A DNA stretch of 64,000 nt from Bacteroidota bacterium (GTDB lineage Bacteria > Bacteroidota > Bacteroidia > AKYH767-A > OLB10): assembly GCA_016714535.1 (NCBI GenBank), contig JADKDR010000005.1, forward strand, positions 371,218 to 435,217, written 5' to 3'. Both the position numbers and the translations under genes were made by a program. Of the stretch, positions 1 through 9,310 are shown piece by piece (within the stretch, counting starts at the first letter, position 1; the number at the start of each line of letters is the position of its first letter). The notes beneath the pieces were generated by a model. It saw only the letters and a program-made list of their open reading frames with translations. It made no database searches and was not told where the DNA came from.

Positions 1-208
1 TAGGCTGTCTGTTTTTGGATAGCAATTCGTTATGGTTTTTGTAAACAAAAACGTCAACATTCTTATTGCACCTTGATTTCTGCCGCATTTCCTTTCCTTA
101 AAAACCGGCAGAATTTTTTTTACACAACAACTTACCACCTTAAAACCAATACATAAAAAATGAGCAGGCCACAGCTTCTTGTTGTTCGAAAAATAATATC
201 TCCACAGA
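1..208. other. Non-coding stretch upstream of rpmB
   Basis: No open frame of convincing length is visible on either strand. The first bases may be the tail of a gene lying outside the window, but this cannot be supported. The rpmB promoter begins near the right edge. Confidence 0.4.
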
Positions 209-238
209 TTTGTATTTGAAATTATTCTTCTATATTTG
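209..238 (+). promoter_or_regulatory. Bacteroidota-type promoter of rpmB operon
   Basis: A TTTG at 209-212 and TATATTTG at 231-238 are separated by 18 bp. This fits the known Bacteroidota sigma-ABfr consensus TTTG-N19-TAnnTTTG. The rpmB start lies 24 bp further on. Confidence 0.6.
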
Positions 239-262
239 CACCCTTCAAAAAAAGAACAGGTT

Positions 263-496
263 ATGTCAAAAATTTGTGATTTAACGGGAAAGACTTCGAT
301 AGGAGGAAATCACGTATCATTTTCGAATAAAAAAACCAAGCGCAGGTTTAATCCCAATCTTCAAACTAAGCGTTTTTTCATTCCGGAAACCGGCCAATGG
401 ATTACGTTAAAGGTTAGTACAAGTGCATTACGCACTATTAACAAATTGGGTATAAGCGCAGCTATAGAAAAGGTTTTTCGTAAAGGCAGCCTTTAA
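263..496 (+). CDS. rpmB: 50S ribosomal protein L28
   Basis: The product is a 77-residue L28, a large-subunit ribosomal protein. It starts MSKICDLTGK, which is the conserved L28 N-terminus. I chose this ATG rather than one 27 bp upstream, because the extra nine residues lie on the promoter/leader and are not part of the family. It is the first gene of an rpmB-rpmG-DUF4295 cluster that commonly precedes ftsY in this phylum. Confidence 0.95.
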   Translation: MSKICDLTGKTSIGGNHVSFSNKKTKRRFNPNLQTKRFFIPETGQWITLKVSTSALRTINKLGISAAIEKVFRKGSL

Positions 497-528
497 TATT
501 TAGGATTAACAGAAAAAATAACTGAACA

Positions 529-711
529 ATGGCAAAAAAAGGAAATCGCATTCAAGTAATTTTAGAATGCACCGAGCACAAAAATAGTGGACAACCGGGT
601 ACTTCTCGTTATATTACTACCAAGAATAAGAAGAATGACCCTGAGCGTTTGGAGTTGAAAAAGTTCAACGCAGTGCTTAAGAAAATGACAGTTCACAAGG
701 AAATCAAGTAA
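529..711 (+). CDS. rpmG: 50S ribosomal protein L33
   Basis: This 60-residue protein begins MAKKGNRIQVILECTEHK, the conserved L33 pattern. It has only one cysteine (in ILECTE), so it is the zinc-free (C-minus) type that lacks the four-Cys ribbon. It follows rpmB by 32 bp and is presumably co-transcribed with it. Confidence 0.95.
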   Translation: MAKKGNRIQVILECTEHKNSGQPGTSRYITTKNKKNDPERLELKKFNAVLKKMTVHKEIK

Positions 712-740
712 TTAATAATCTAAATTAATACGAAAATAAA

Positions 741-893
741 ATGGCAAAGAAGGTTGTTGCGACACTAAAAACAGGAAAGGGAAAAGAGTTTTCGCGCGTA
801 ATTAAAATGGTTAAAACCGCATCAGGAGGATATTCATTCAAAGAAGAGATTGTGCATAACGATCACGTAAAAGATTTTTTGAAAGATAAGTAA
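741..893 (+). CDS. DUF4295 family small basic protein
   Basis: This 50-residue, lysine-rich protein begins MAKKVVATLKTGKGKEFS and ends FLKDK. It matches DUF4295, a short family found almost only in Bacteroidota and usually located directly after rpmG. Its function is unknown; position and basic charge suggest a ribosome-associated role, which is inference. A hairpin terminator follows 24 bp after the stop. Confidence 0.85.
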   Translation: MAKKVVATLKTGKGKEFSRVIKMVKTASGGYSFKEEIVHNDHVKDFLKDK

Positions 894-916
894 TTATCGC
901 AATTCATAAAATATGT

Positions 917-954
917 AAATGGCTTCTTTCGCTTGTAGAGAGAAGCCATTTTTT
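917..954 (+). terminator. Rho-independent terminator after rpmB-rpmG-DUF4295
   Basis: An 11-bp perfect stem (aaatggcttct at 917-927 with agaagccattt at 941-951) is followed by a T-run. It separates the ribosomal protein cluster from ftsY. Confidence 0.8.
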
Positions 955-990
955 ATAAAGATATATTGAGAATAAAAAATAACAGGCCGT

Positions 991-1959
991 ATGGGTTTTT
1001 TCAGTAAAATATTTGGCAAATCAGAAAAGGAATCGTTGGACAAGGGGTTAGAAAAAACCCGTGACAATGTATTTACCAGAATTACCAAAGCGATAGCAGG
1101 TAAGTCAGCCATAGATGATGAAATACTAGATCAGTTGGAGGAGATACTGGTTTCGTCAGATGTAGGAGTAAATACTACCTTGACTATCATTGAAAGAATT
1201 CAAGCCCGGGTTGCAAAGGATAAGTACGTGGGAGCAAACCAACTCCATCAAATGTTAAAGGAAGAAATTACCATGTTGCTTAATGAGCAGCAAGGAGATT
1301 TAACTCCGGCTAATATATATGATTCTACTAAGAAGCCCTATGTAATAATGGTGGTAGGTGTAAATGGCGTTGGTAAAACTACCACAATTGGCAAACTTGC
1401 CAATCATTTTAAGCAAGACGGCAAGTCGGTTTTGCTGGGAGCGGCCGATACTTTTAGGGCAGCAGCTGTTGATCAGCTAACTATTTGGAGTAAACGTGTA
1501 GATGTGCCAATCATTAGCCAAGGAATGGGTGCCGACCCTGCTTCGGTTGCTTTTGATACCGTGCAAGCAGCCAAAGCACGTGAAGTGGATATTGCATTGA
1601 TAGATACTGCCGGGCGGCTGCATAATAAGACCAGCCTGATGAATGAATTAGGAAAAATTAAACGCGTAATGCAAAAGGTGATTCCCGATGCTCCCCACGA
1701 AATACTACTTGTACTTGATGCAAGTACCGGTCAGAATGCGATTGAACAAGCCAGGCAGTTTATTTCTGTTACCGAGGTAAATGCGTTGGCATTAACTAAA
1801 CTTGATGGAACAGCCAAGGGTGGTGTTGTTATCGGCATCAGTAATGAATTTAAAATACCGGTTAAGTACATTGGAGTAGGAGAGAAAATAGAAGACCTAC
1901 AGTTGTTTAATAAAATGGAATTTGTTAACTCATTATTTAAAGAAACAATAATGGCGTAA
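991..1959 (+). CDS. ftsY: Signal recognition particle receptor FtsY
   Basis: This SRP-receptor GTPase docks ribosome-SRP complexes at the inner membrane for co-translational insertion. The 322-residue protein has the short acidic/basic N-terminus of Bacteroidota FtsY, then the N domain and the G domain. Visible motifs are GVNGVGKT (P-loop, residues 123-130), DTAGR, and TKLDGTAKGG (G4 plus the FtsY-type closing loop). The domain order and length are normal. A terminator lies upstream, so it is probably transcribed from its own promoter. Confidence 0.97.
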   Translation: MGFFSKIFGKSEKESLDKGLEKTRDNVFTRITKAIAGKSAIDDEILDQLEEILVSSDVGVNTTLTIIERIQARVAKDKYVGANQLHQMLKEEITMLLNEQQGDLTPANIYDSTKKPYVIMVVGVNGVGKTTTIGKLANHFKQDGKSVLLGAADTFRAAAVDQLTIWSKRVDVPIISQGMGADPASVAFDTVQAAKAREVDIALIDTAGRLHNKTSLMNELGKIKRVMQKVIPDAPHEILLVLDASTGQNAIEQARQFISVTEVNALALTKLDGTAKGGVVIGISNEFKIPVKYIGVGEKIEDLQLFNKMEFVNSLFKETIMA

Positions 1960-1981
1960 CTATATCCCTATATGTTGTAGC

Positions 1982-2488
1982 ATGCAATCTATCCAAAAGA
2001 ATATTTTTATTTTATTAATACTATTGGCAGTATTTCCAGTACTGGCGAATGCTCAAGCATTATCTGGAAAACAGTTTGAGATTTTTTGGTCCGATAATCT
2101 CGGCTTTCAATTATTAAGACAAGATTACCGATTAACTGCGGATAGCCTTGTAATAGCGGGTTTGTCAGATGATGGAAAGTCTACCGTAAATTATCTGAAT
2201 CGAAAACTTAGCCGCAAGGAAAGAAAAATCGTAAGAAAGTTTGTAAACGATTATCGTTTCGATTTGCTCGATACCGTTTACTATAAAGACTTTGCAAATC
2301 TGGGTTATATTAGCTACGACCATTATCCAAGAGTTATCAAATTTAATTACCGCAGTGCTTTTTATACGCGAAGTTGTTCTATAACCAATTGTTATGTTGA
2401 CAAGGCGGGGGACTTTATCATTTTTCTTAATCAGCTTTTGCCACCCGAAGTGAGAATTTCATACAAGAAGGAAAATTTTAAAGAGTAA
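1982..2488 (+). CDS. Hypothetical exported protein
   Basis: A 168-residue protein I do not recognise. Residues 1-25 form a signal peptide (IFILLILLAVFPVLANAQ), so it is probably periplasmic. The mature part is rich in charged and aromatic residues. It lies 22 bp after ftsY and 25 bp before the miaE-like gene on the same strand, so it may be co-transcribed with them. Confidence 0.7.
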   Translation: MQSIQKNIFILLILLAVFPVLANAQALSGKQFEIFWSDNLGFQLLRQDYRLTADSLVIAGLSDDGKSTVNYLNRKLSRKERKIVRKFVNDYRFDLLDTVYYKDFANLGYISYDHYPRVIKFNYRSAFYTRSCSITNCYVDKAGDFIIFLNQLLPPEVRISYKKENFKE

Positions 2489-2513
2489 AAAGAACATATA
2501 ATCCGCTATCGTC

Positions 2514-3092
2514 ATGTTTAAGTTAAAGCTTGCCACTGACCCACGATGGGTAAATATTGCAGAAGAAAACATAGAAGAGATATTGATAGATCATGCCTAC
2601 TGCGAACAAAAGGCTGCAAGTAATGCAATTTCATTAATCATTTTATATCCTGAATTTTCGGACTTGGTTGAGTCAATGATTGAAATTGCCCAGGAGGAAA
2701 TGGCACATTTTAAAATGGTGCATCAACTGTTGTTGCAAAGAGGTATGAAGCTTGGCAAGTCAAGAAAAGATGAGTATGTAAATTTATTATTGGAGTTTAT
2801 GCGCAAAGGGGCTAACCTTAATCAAATTATGGTAGACAGGCTGCTGTTTGCAGCCATGATTGAAGCGCGCAGTTGTGAGCGATTTCGTATACTTAGCGAA
2901 AAGCTTACCGATAATTTTCTTGCTGGTTTTTATCGCGATTTAATGATTAGCGAAGCTAATCATTATACAACCTTCATAAATTTTGCACGCAAATATGGTA
3001 AGGAAGATGTTGATCAGCGTTGGGAAGAAATTTTACAATACGAAGCAGAAATTATGAAGCGCTTTAGTGTGAAGGAAACGATACATGGCTAA
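2514..3092 (+). CDS. miaE: tRNA-(ms2io6A)-hydroxylase-like diiron protein
   Basis: MiaE hydroxylates the isopentenyl side chain of ms2i6A37 in tRNAs that read UNN codons. The 192-residue length fits the family. The ferritin-like diiron motifs are visible: Glu in the first helix (NIEEILIDHAYCEQKAA), EEMAH in the second, Glu in the third (IEARSCERF), and SEANHY in the fourth. It is immediately followed by two membrane-protein genes on the same strand. Assignment to MiaE rather than another ferritin-like enzyme rests on the motif pattern and overall resemblance. Confidence 0.88.
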   Translation: MFKLKLATDPRWVNIAEENIEEILIDHAYCEQKAASNAISLIILYPEFSDLVESMIEIAQEEMAHFKMVHQLLLQRGMKLGKSRKDEYVNLLLEFMRKGANLNQIMVDRLLFAAMIEARSCERFRILSEKLTDNFLAGFYRDLMISEANHYTTFINFARKYGKEDVDQRWEEILQYEAEIMKRFSVKETIHG

Positions 3093-3143
3093 TTCCTTTT
3101 TGCAGTTAGCATATTTGTTCCCCGATTTTCTTTCTTTTGTCAT

Positions 3144-4436
3144 ATGATTTTGGTCTTCAGAATTTTGTGGTTAGTGTTGTATGTAAAGATAATACGTAAT
3201 AATCGATTCTTCTTTTTCCGAAGATTACATCCACTTAATTTTCAACTTGCTTTTCTTGTTAAGTTGTTTTTTGCATTCGCCATGTTTTTAATTTATACCT
3301 TTTATTACACCAATAGGCAAACTGCAGACATATTTCGATATTATGATGATGCCCGACTAATCTTACAGCATTTGCAGATAAAGCCATTTGCAACATACGA
3401 TTTTTTACAAGGCCATTTTACAAGCGAAAATTATAGTTTGCGGGTAAGTGTTAATAATTGGGAAAATGCGAAGCATTCATATTCCAGTAATCATGTAATG
3501 ATAATAATGAATGCAGGCTTGATATTAGTTTCGGCTGGCGATTATCTGATACAAATGATGTTTTTTACTTTTTTATCATTTGTAGGATTGATGGCGCTGT
3601 TCAAGGTTTTTAGTAAGTACTCGCAAACTCCACCCGGTGTATTGTTTGTGCTCCTATTTTTGCTTCCTTCTATATTATTTTGGACGTCAGGAATTTTGAA
3701 GGAAGCCCTAACCATATTTGGATTGGGCCTGATGATTTTTCATTTCTCAAAATTCATTTCTAACGCTGCTACTTACCTGGATCTTATTGGTATAATAGCT
3801 GTTATGTTGATGCTTGCATTTTTAAAATTTTACGTGGTATTAATTGTGTTGCCATGTTTGTTGATTTTAAGTATTGTACGCAAGTTAATAAAAAGGCATT
3901 CCGTAAGCATTGCATGGTGGTTTGCGGGCGTAAGTCTTTTTTATCTTTTAATGTTTTTGTTCAGTCATTATGTTGGAAGTATCAATGTATTAACAGCTCT
4001 AATTGAAAAGCGTAAGGCTTTTATTGTTCTCGCCCAACAAATGAATGCGGGCAGTTATTTTTCTACTCCCGATTTTTCAAACTATTCACAATTGATAGTG
4101 GCATTGCCTCGCGCGTTTATCAATACATTGTTGCGCCCGTTTTCTGATTGGTCCAACCCATTTATCGTAATTTCGGCTATCGAAAATGCTGTTGTATTGT
4201 TGCTTACATTGGTTGCCATGTATAATAGAAAAAAGCAAACAGATCTTAATTTACTTTGTGTATCGGTTGTGGTGGCCGGCTTTTCCTTACTTGGATTGAT
4301 AGTGCCTGTGGAGGGTGCATTAGTTCGATATAAATCCATCTTTCTACCTTTCCTGATGATTTGGATAGCTGATAATATCGATTTGAATGCGATGGCTTCT
4401 CGATATGGCTTTATCAAAAAAATAATAAACATTTGA
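3144..4436 (+). CDS. Polytopic membrane protein (paralogue 1 of a tandem pair)
   Basis: The 430-residue protein is strongly hydrophobic with about 9-11 predicted membrane segments. It has a central motif LPSILFWTSGILKEAL and a C-terminal motif LVRYKSIFLPFLMIW. I know similar P-x-x-x-FW-S-x-x-KE patterns from Bacteroidota membrane proteins near polysaccharide genes, but I cannot assign a reaction. The next gene overlaps it by 4 bp and has the same two motifs, so the two are paralogues and probably translationally coupled. Confidence 0.75.
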   Translation: MILVFRILWLVLYVKIIRNNRFFFFRRLHPLNFQLAFLVKLFFAFAMFLIYTFYYTNRQTADIFRYYDDARLILQHLQIKPFATYDFLQGHFTSENYSLRVSVNNWENAKHSYSSNHVMIIMNAGLILVSAGDYLIQMMFFTFLSFVGLMALFKVFSKYSQTPPGVLFVLLFLLPSILFWTSGILKEALTIFGLGLMIFHFSKFISNAATYLDLIGIIAVMLMLAFLKFYVVLIVLPCLLILSIVRKLIKRHSVSIAWWFAGVSLFYLLMFLFSHYVGSINVLTALIEKRKAFIVLAQQMNAGSYFSTPDFSNYSQLIVALPRAFINTLLRPFSDWSNPFIVISAIENAVVLLLTLVAMYNRKKQTDLNLLCVSVVVAGFSLLGLIVPVEGALVRYKSIFLPFLMIWIADNIDLNAMASRYGFIKKIINI

Positions 4437-5734
4437 TCGAGGCAGTATTATTTACAGTGCTTGCTTTAGGCATGCTTTATGGCATCATAAGATTGCCTTT
4501 TTTTAAATTATCCGGGGTTCCAAATAAAATCATTGCAATAATTTTTATTCTAAAAATTGGAATCGTTCAGGTACAAGTAAATTTGGCAAAAAAGTATGAT
4601 GTTAATGCCGACATCTATCATGTGTTTGAAGGCACAAGGCCCTTTGCAAAATTATTTCTCACAGATAAAACCACTGCCTTTAGTATTTTTTGGGGACAGG
4701 CTAATGATGTGCAAGTTAAACCAATTACAAGCAATTTTCCCGGTTGGAATCACCGACTTCAAACTCACAATGATACGCGCACTTTAATAAGGCTTAATAT
4801 GGTTGCCATTCCGCTTCATTGGTTTTATTTTAGTATTATGAATTTGTGGTGGGCATTTTTTTCGCTTTGTGCTTCAGTGTTTTTGTGTCGTAAAATTCCA
4901 TCGTTACCTGCATTTGCAATGCTGTATAATAAATCAGCTATCCAGTTGGCGTTTTTTATTTGCACCACATCACTACCGGGATGTTTGTTTTGGTTTTCGA
5001 TGGCTTTTAAGGAAACAGTAGCATGGTGTTTCTTTGCCTTGTTTATTATAGCTCTTTCTAATGTTATAGCACGGCCGGGTTTTGTCAATATCGCGTGGTT
5101 TGTACTTTCTCTGCTCATTTTTACATCAATAAAACTCTATTTTGCAGTTGCAGTAATGGTATTCTTGCTATTTTATTTTACGGCAAACTATTTTCGAAGA
5201 TTTAACCCGATAGTTGCTAGTCTGCTTATTTTTGCTTGCATTGTTTCATCCTGGATTTTTGCAGAAGTATTTTTAAACTACCATCAGTTTTCTTTGGCAA
5301 TTTATCAGCAAGCAAACAATACGGTTAATTATGCTGCCAAAGTAGATGCAAGCACACTATTGCCTTCACTACTTCAAGGTCCATCGGTGTTCGAAATTCT
5401 GCTAGCCATTCCCGAAGCAATATTTAGAATTCTTGCGATTCCATTTTTTCCCGAAACAAATAATGCTAAACTGTTGTTTCCTATTTTAGAGAATTATGTT
5501 TTATTTTCCTTGTTATTAATAGGCATGTTTCATTTCAGATATAAAAAGGAATTTGCATTAATTTCAATTGCTATGCTCTTTTTTGCATTAAGTTCCACTG
5601 CACTTATTGGTATAACTACACCCATTATAGGAACATATATTCGGTATAAGGTTCTTTTTACTCCATTTATTTTATTGGCTCTGGCATTACATATTGATTT
5701 AAGTAGTATTAAAATCTTTCGGAAATGGAGTTAA
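4433..5734 (+). CDS. Polytopic membrane protein (paralogue 2 of a tandem pair)
   Basis: A 433-residue hydrophobic protein that starts with TTG overlapping the TGA stop of the preceding gene (TTGA). The motifs SLPGCLFWFSMAFKETVAW and GTYIRYKVLFTPFILL align with those of the preceding protein, so this is a diverged tandem duplicate. The next gene overlaps its 3' end by 10 bp, giving a tight three-gene unit. The function is unknown; a role in envelope polymer or lipid handling would be a guess. Confidence 0.72.
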   Translation: MIEAVLFTVLALGMLYGIIRLPFFKLSGVPNKIIAIIFILKIGIVQVQVNLAKKYDVNADIYHVFEGTRPFAKLFLTDKTTAFSIFWGQANDVQVKPITSNFPGWNHRLQTHNDTRTLIRLNMVAIPLHWFYFSIMNLWWAFFSLCASVFLCRKIPSLPAFAMLYNKSAIQLAFFICTTSLPGCLFWFSMAFKETVAWCFFALFIIALSNVIARPGFVNIAWFVLSLLIFTSIKLYFAVAVMVFLLFYFTANYFRRFNPIVASLLIFACIVSSWIFAEVFLNYHQFSLAIYQQANNTVNYAAKVDASTLLPSLLQGPSVFEILLAIPEAIFRILAIPFFPETNNAKLLFPILENYVLFSLLLIGMFHFRYKKEFALISIAMLFFALSSTALIGITTPIIGTYIRYKVLFTPFILLALALHIDLSSIKIFRKWS

Positions 5735-6147
5735 AGCAATTGATTAATACTACCACTAAACCCATCATTTTTTTTGATGGTTATTGTAACTTGTGCAATG
5801 TTGCAATACAGCTTATTATCAAGCACGACCAACATCAACAATTTTTATTTTCTACACTTACAGGCGAGTTTGCTTTGGCCAATAACCTATTTGGTCACAT
5901 ACAAATGGAGCAGGATACCATGGCATTATGGGTTAATAATCGACTATATATACGAAGCGATGCCGTAATTGAAATAGCCAAACGCCTTGGCGGATGGTTT
6001 GTCATCATTAGTTATACTAAAATATTCCCAAAGTTTATTCGAAATGGAGTTTACAATATCATAGCAAAAAGCCGGTATAGATTGTTTGGCAAGAGGGCAA
6101 ATTGTATGATTCCCGACCAGGCACTATTGGCACGATTTGTCAAATAG
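5725..6147 (+). CDS. DCC family (DUF393) thiol-disulfide oxidoreductase-like protein
   Basis: This 140-residue protein has the family hallmark IIFFDGYCNLCN near the N-terminus (DGxCxxC), the mid motif SDAVIEIAKRLGG, and C-terminal YRLFGKRANC. DUF393/YuxK proteins are thioredoxin-fold-like and are thought to act in redox reactions; no substrate is known here. It overlaps the 3' end of the second membrane-protein gene, which suggests that the three act together. Confidence 0.85.
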   Translation: MELKQLINTTTKPIIFFDGYCNLCNVAIQLIIKHDQHQQFLFSTLTGEFALANNLFGHIQMEQDTMALWVNNRLYIRSDAVIEIAKRLGGWFVIISYTKIFPKFIRNGVYNIIAKSRYRLFGKRANCMIPDQALLARFVK

Positions 6148-6256
6148 AATACAAGTGGCCGGCATTCGCCTAAAATAATTACACATAAAATTTTGTTAGC
6201 ATAATATTTGTTTACATTTTGCGTCATTCTTTCTACTCATTAATATTCAATTTTAA

Positions 6257-7156
6257 ATGGAAAATAATAATTCAAAAAGTGGTAACACCACAAAAGTTGT
6301 ATTGGGCGTATTACTTGCAGCTTCGCTGGGAGGTAATGTTTACCAAATGCAAAACACAAAAACCGAAGTTCAATATGTTCAAGCCAAAGCCGATTCGCTT
6401 GTAATTGAAAAAACGGATATTGAAAACGAGCTTAAAGCAACCTACGATGAGCTGGATAAATACAAAGGCCAGAATGCCCAGCTTGATAGCCTCCTGGCCG
6501 AAGCTAATAGCCGGGTAGATGACCAGAAATTGCGAATTAATCAACTTATTAAAACGAGTAAAAATTCGCAAGAGCTGAATTCTAAATTGCAAGCTGAGTT
6601 AGCCTCATTGCGCGAAATGCGCGACCAGTATCTGGATAAAATTGATTCGCTCATGTTGGCAAATCAACAGCTTACAGTTGATAAAGAAAATCTTACGGGC
6701 AAAGTGGATGAGTTAACCAAAGACCTCGCATCTACAGTTGACAAGGCAAGCATTGTTGGAGTAGAGTACGTAAAATTGGCAACATTTAAGAAACGTGGAA
6801 ATGATAAGTACAGCGTAACTTCGTTGGCTAAGCGTACCAATAAATTTGAATCTTCGTTTACCATTATGGACAATAAAATAGCCAAGGCTGGAGAAAAGGT
6901 AGTATATTTACAAATAACCGAACCAGGTGGCAAGGTACTTGGCAACCGCAGCGAAGGCTCAAATAAATTTACTGTAAAGGGAAGCAACGAAGAACAACTT
7001 TTTACCACCTCTACAAAAATAAATTACAACAATGATAAGCAGGAAGTAACCATGAAATATGAAGAAGAAGAGCGCAATTTTGTAGCCGGTGCGTATAAAG
7101 TAAATATCTATCTCGATAATATGCTTGTGTCGTCAACAAACATTTTTTTAAAGTAA
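6257..7156 (+). CDS. Membrane-anchored coiled-coil protein
   Basis: This 299-residue protein has an N-terminal hydrophobic segment (residues about 11-26, VVLGVLLAASLGGNVYQM). It is followed by a long heptad-rich coiled coil (about 35-160, with QNAQLDSLLAEANSRV and similar runs) and a beta-rich C-terminal domain of about 130 residues. I do not recognise a named family. The single N-terminal helix implies anchoring with the coiled coil outside the cytoplasm. It sits 3 bp upstream of a lipoprotein gene and they probably form one operon. Confidence 0.7.
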   Translation: MENNNSKSGNTTKVVLGVLLAASLGGNVYQMQNTKTEVQYVQAKADSLVIEKTDIENELKATYDELDKYKGQNAQLDSLLAEANSRVDDQKLRINQLIKTSKNSQELNSKLQAELASLREMRDQYLDKIDSLMLANQQLTVDKENLTGKVDELTKDLASTVDKASIVGVEYVKLATFKKRGNDKYSVTSLAKRTNKFESSFTIMDNKIAKAGEKVVYLQITEPGGKVLGNRSEGSNKFTVKGSNEEQLFTTSTKINYNNDKQEVTMKYEEEERNFVAGAYKVNIYLDNMLVSSTNIFLK

Positions 7157-7159
7157 AGC

Positions 7160-8440
7160 TTGGTGAAGATCAAGGCTTTTGCAAGAGGGGTTAAGTGCAT
7201 TGCCAATCGGACGGCACTGTTTATTGGCTTATGTACCGTTTTGCTTTCAGCATGTAATCCTTCAAAAAGGACTAAAACTTCTTCGCAAATACAGTTTCCA
7301 ACGGATACTGCTACAACGATTCATTCTAATAAGGACACCGTCATTGATAATACGGAAAAGGGCGAACAAACACTTTCCATGAACTTTGTATTGCCATTTG
7401 ATTTTGAAGAGAACCTGCAAACTGAAGGCGGCACTGGCAGCGAAACAAAAGTAGGCTCTGACGGCACTGAGCGATCTGCAGCAGCAATAAGTTTTTATCA
7501 GGGATTTCAAATGGCTGCTGCTGATCATGCATCCGAAAAGATAAAACTTAAAAGCCGTGCAATAGATACCGCTCAAGATTCGCTTTTATTGACAGCAAAC
7601 TTGATTTTGGATGAAACATATAATGCCTCTTATATTTTTTCTCAGCTGAACCAGGTGCAGCTCGATCAATTGCAAAAACAAAATAAAATGCATCGTAAGT
7701 GGATTGTATGTCTTAATGCAATTCAGCAAGATTGTGAGCAGTGCATTCAACTCGTTCCCAACAATGCGCTTTTAATAAAGATGGCATCGCAGTATATATT
7801 CAAGAACTATGCGGCTGAACAAATTACTTGTTTATATCGCCCTTCGAATAATAAAGAAAAAAACCTGGCATTTAGTTTTATTAACCAATTGAGAGGGATG
7901 GGCGATAGCTCAACTGTAATTCCATTTGAGTACGGTATAACCAAGGATTCGCTCGTATTAAAGAGCAGCAAAACAAAACGGTTGATTATTATTGCAAGCA
8001 ATGATGAATCGTATGTGTCGGCAGTTTTTAATTGGTTAAAGTATTATGCAGATAGCGAAAACCTTACGGTTTTCGGAATGCCAACCTGGGAGAATTTCGA
8101 ATCCATCGATTTTAATCAGTTCCTTAAATTCAATACTACCATTTTTAATTCTAACTATGTAAATTACAATAGTCCTGAATTTACGGAGTTCAAGAAAGTA
8201 TATACCAACCGTTACCACGCGGCACCCACACAGGCAGCTTATCTTGCGTACTTTTTTACCAAAGGGCTTATTGATATTGGCAACAGCGGTAAGTTAGTAG
8301 AATCGGGATTTAGTGAAGAAGATGCTGCCCTGTTTAACAACGATTTGTTTAATATAAAAGGAACAGGAAAAAATAGATATAGCAACTTAAAAGTACATAT
8401 ACTTAAATTTAAGGATTACAAACTGGTGCCGGTAGAGTAA
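7160..8440 (+). CDS. Periplasmic-binding-fold lipoprotein
   Basis: The 426-residue product has a signal peptide with lipobox VLLSAC followed by a Ser/Thr/Asp-rich linker. The body resembles the type-I periplasmic-binding fold (Peripla_BP_6-like). The C-terminal stretch VYTNRYHAAPTQAAYLAYFF is typical of that fold, and similar LysM- or PBP1-associated proteins occur in Bacteroidota. I infer a cell-envelope sensor or cell-wall-linked role rather than nutrient transport, because no transporter genes are near. The start is TTG (7160); a GTG three bases later is equally possible. Confidence 0.65.
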   Translation: MVKIKAFARGVKCIANRTALFIGLCTVLLSACNPSKRTKTSSQIQFPTDTATTIHSNKDTVIDNTEKGEQTLSMNFVLPFDFEENLQTEGGTGSETKVGSDGTERSAAAISFYQGFQMAAADHASEKIKLKSRAIDTAQDSLLLTANLILDETYNASYIFSQLNQVQLDQLQKQNKMHRKWIVCLNAIQQDCEQCIQLVPNNALLIKMASQYIFKNYAAEQITCLYRPSNNKEKNLAFSFINQLRGMGDSSTVIPFEYGITKDSLVLKSSKTKRLIIIASNDESYVSAVFNWLKYYADSENLTVFGMPTWENFESIDFNQFLKFNTTIFNSNYVNYNSPEFTEFKKVYTNRYHAAPTQAAYLAYFFTKGLIDIGNSGKLVESGFSEEDAALFNNDLFNIKGTGKNRYSNLKVHILKFKDYKLVPVE

Positions 8441-8632
8441 GGATAGGCACTTTACTAATAGCAATATTGCTCAAGAAGGATATAATTTGACTAATACGGT
8501 TTTAAAAAAAACGTAGCTGAAGTTTCATACTTTACATATTGCAAATATTAAGTTTAGCCTTTATTAATAATTTAATAATCTTTAGTTTACTTTGTACTAA
8601 CCTAATTGGTGTCACTTTGCAAAAAGCAATTT

Positions 8633-9307
8633 ATGCACGAAAAGATATTGTTGGTAGATGATGATCCGGATATACTTGAGTTTGTAAGTTACAATTTAAG
8701 GAAGTCAGATTATGATGTATCTCTAGCCACCAATGGCAAAGAAGCCATTGAAGTGGCGCTCAAAGAGCGTCCTGACCTTATCATTCTGGATATCATGATG
8801 CCTGTTATGGATGGCATAGAAGCATGCAGACAAATACGAGAAATTCCGGAACTTAAACATACCCTCATTACCTTTTTAACTGCCCGTACAGAAGAGTATT
8901 CGCAAATAGCAGGACTGGATAATGGAGCAGATGATTACATAACCAAGCCAATTAAACCACGCTTACTTATTAGTAGAGTAAATGCGTTGTTGCGTAGAGT
9001 AAACCGCAGTAGCGATGAAACATTGCCACTTCACTTTGGCGACTTACTCATTAATCGCGAAAAGTATCATGTAATGCTAAAGGGAACCCAAATAAGCCTA
9101 CCCCGCAAAGAATTTGAATTGTTGAGTTTACTTGCTACCAAACCGGGCAAAGTGTTTACCCGCGAAGATATTTTGAGTAGAGTATGGGGCGATGACATTG
9201 TAGTTGGTGATCGTACGATTGATGTGCATATTCGAAAAATTCGTGAAAAGTTGGGAGATGACTATATTCGTACCATAAAAGGTATTGGATATAAGTTTGA
9301 CTTGTAA
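8633..9307 (+). CDS. OmpR/PhoB-family response regulator
   Basis: This is a receiver domain joined to a winged-helix DNA-binding domain. MHEKILLVDDDPDI marks the receiver start, Asp53 in LDIMMP is the expected phosphorylation site, and DDYITKPI holds the conserved Lys. The C-terminal domain has DRTIDVHIRKIREKLG and ends GIGYKFDL, typical of the Trans_reg_C fold. I chose ATG 8633 over an upstream TTG because the domain begins right there. The partner histidine kinase follows by 3 bp. Confidence 0.93.
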   Translation: MHEKILLVDDDPDILEFVSYNLRKSDYDVSLATNGKEAIEVALKERPDLIILDIMMPVMDGIEACRQIREIPELKHTLITFLTARTEEYSQIAGLDNGADDYITKPIKPRLLISRVNALLRRVNRSSDETLPLHFGDLLINREKYHVMLKGTQISLPRKEFELLSLLATKPGKVFTREDILSRVWGDDIVVGDRTIDVHIRKIREKLGDDYIRTIKGIGYKFDL

Positions 9308-9310
9308 GAC

